DNA from: Odobenus rosmarus divergens
Taxonomy: Eukaryota > Chordata > Mammalia > Carnivora > Odobenidae
Length of the DNA: 64,000 nt
NCBI RefSeq assembly: GCF_000321225.1
Contig: NW_004450381.1
Coordinates: 1,940,457-2,004,456, forward strand
Direction of reading: 5' to 3'
The notes under the pieces were generated by a model. It was not told where the DNA came from, ran no database searches, and was given only the letters and a program-made list of their open reading frames with translations. How positions within the stretch are numbered: the stretch's first letter is position 1; each line of letters opens with the position of its first letter. This document shows, piece after piece, positions 63,869 to 64,000 of the stretch. Both the position numbers and the translations under genes were made by a program.

Positions 63869-64000
63869 CTAGACAGCTGTGCCCAGAATGGTGGCACGTG
63901 GAAGGCCTCAGAGCTGGAGTAACAAGGTGACACACTCGGACATACACGCGCACATGCCACATTCCAAGTTTCCAGAAAGACCCACGACTCACTGGTGACA

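Overview
This is vertebrate genomic DNA, almost certainly from a carnivoran mammal and most likely an arctoid caniform (bear, seal/sea lion, mustelid or raccoon group). About 18 copies of the tRNA-Lys-derived CAN-SINE are scattered through it, on both strands. They carry the GGCGCCTGGGTGGCTCAG head and the GGCTCAGGTCATGATCC body, and many have intact target-site duplications. From memory, dog-type copies have a different head (CCCTGGGTGGCGCAG) and cat-type copies a different body, so neither dog nor cat fits well. The species call is inference.

The window lies inside one gene, on the minus strand: BCR, the RhoGEF/RhoGAP protein and BCR-ABL1 fusion partner. Fifteen consecutive coding exons, 2 to 16 in human numbering, run from 46814 down to 8993. 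All have AG acceptors, GT donors and one continuous reading frame (1733 coding bases, about 577 codons). They encode the end of the N-terminal linker (exon 2), the Dbl-homology RhoGEF domain (exons 3-8), the pleckstrin-homology domain (exons 9-12/13) and most of the C2 domain (exons 13/14-16). Exon 1 (oligomerisation and kinase region) must lie beyond 64000. Exons 17-23 (end of C2, RhoGAP domain) must lie before position 1.

Layout from high to low coordinates, i.e. in the direction of transcription. 64000-46815 is the 3' end of intron 1. It is rich in LINE-1 ends, MLT1-like MaLR LTRs and CAN-SINEs, and holds a processed RPS21 pseudogene at 63.5-63.85 kb. 46814-29458 holds exons 2-8, with a Tigger1-derived DNA transposon, MER5A-like hAT fragments and nested SINEs in the introns. 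29457-19605 is the long intron 8. 19604-16556 holds the compact exons 9-12. 16555-8993 is the counterpart of the human major breakpoint cluster region (exons 12-16), here carrying an ERV-type LTR and two SINEs in intron 14. 8992-1 is the start of intron 16. It contains a 99%-identical ~304-bp inverted repeat with a 1.23-kb spacer.

No prokaryotic feature, operon, CRISPR array or new multigene system is present. The most unusual items are the near-perfect inverted repeat (3928-5779), the RPS21 retrocopy with a clear 15-bp target-site duplication, a possible frame-breaking cassette exon in intron 9 (19150-19211), and nested or fused SINE structures. Repeat family names were recognised from remembered consensus sequences, not from a database search.
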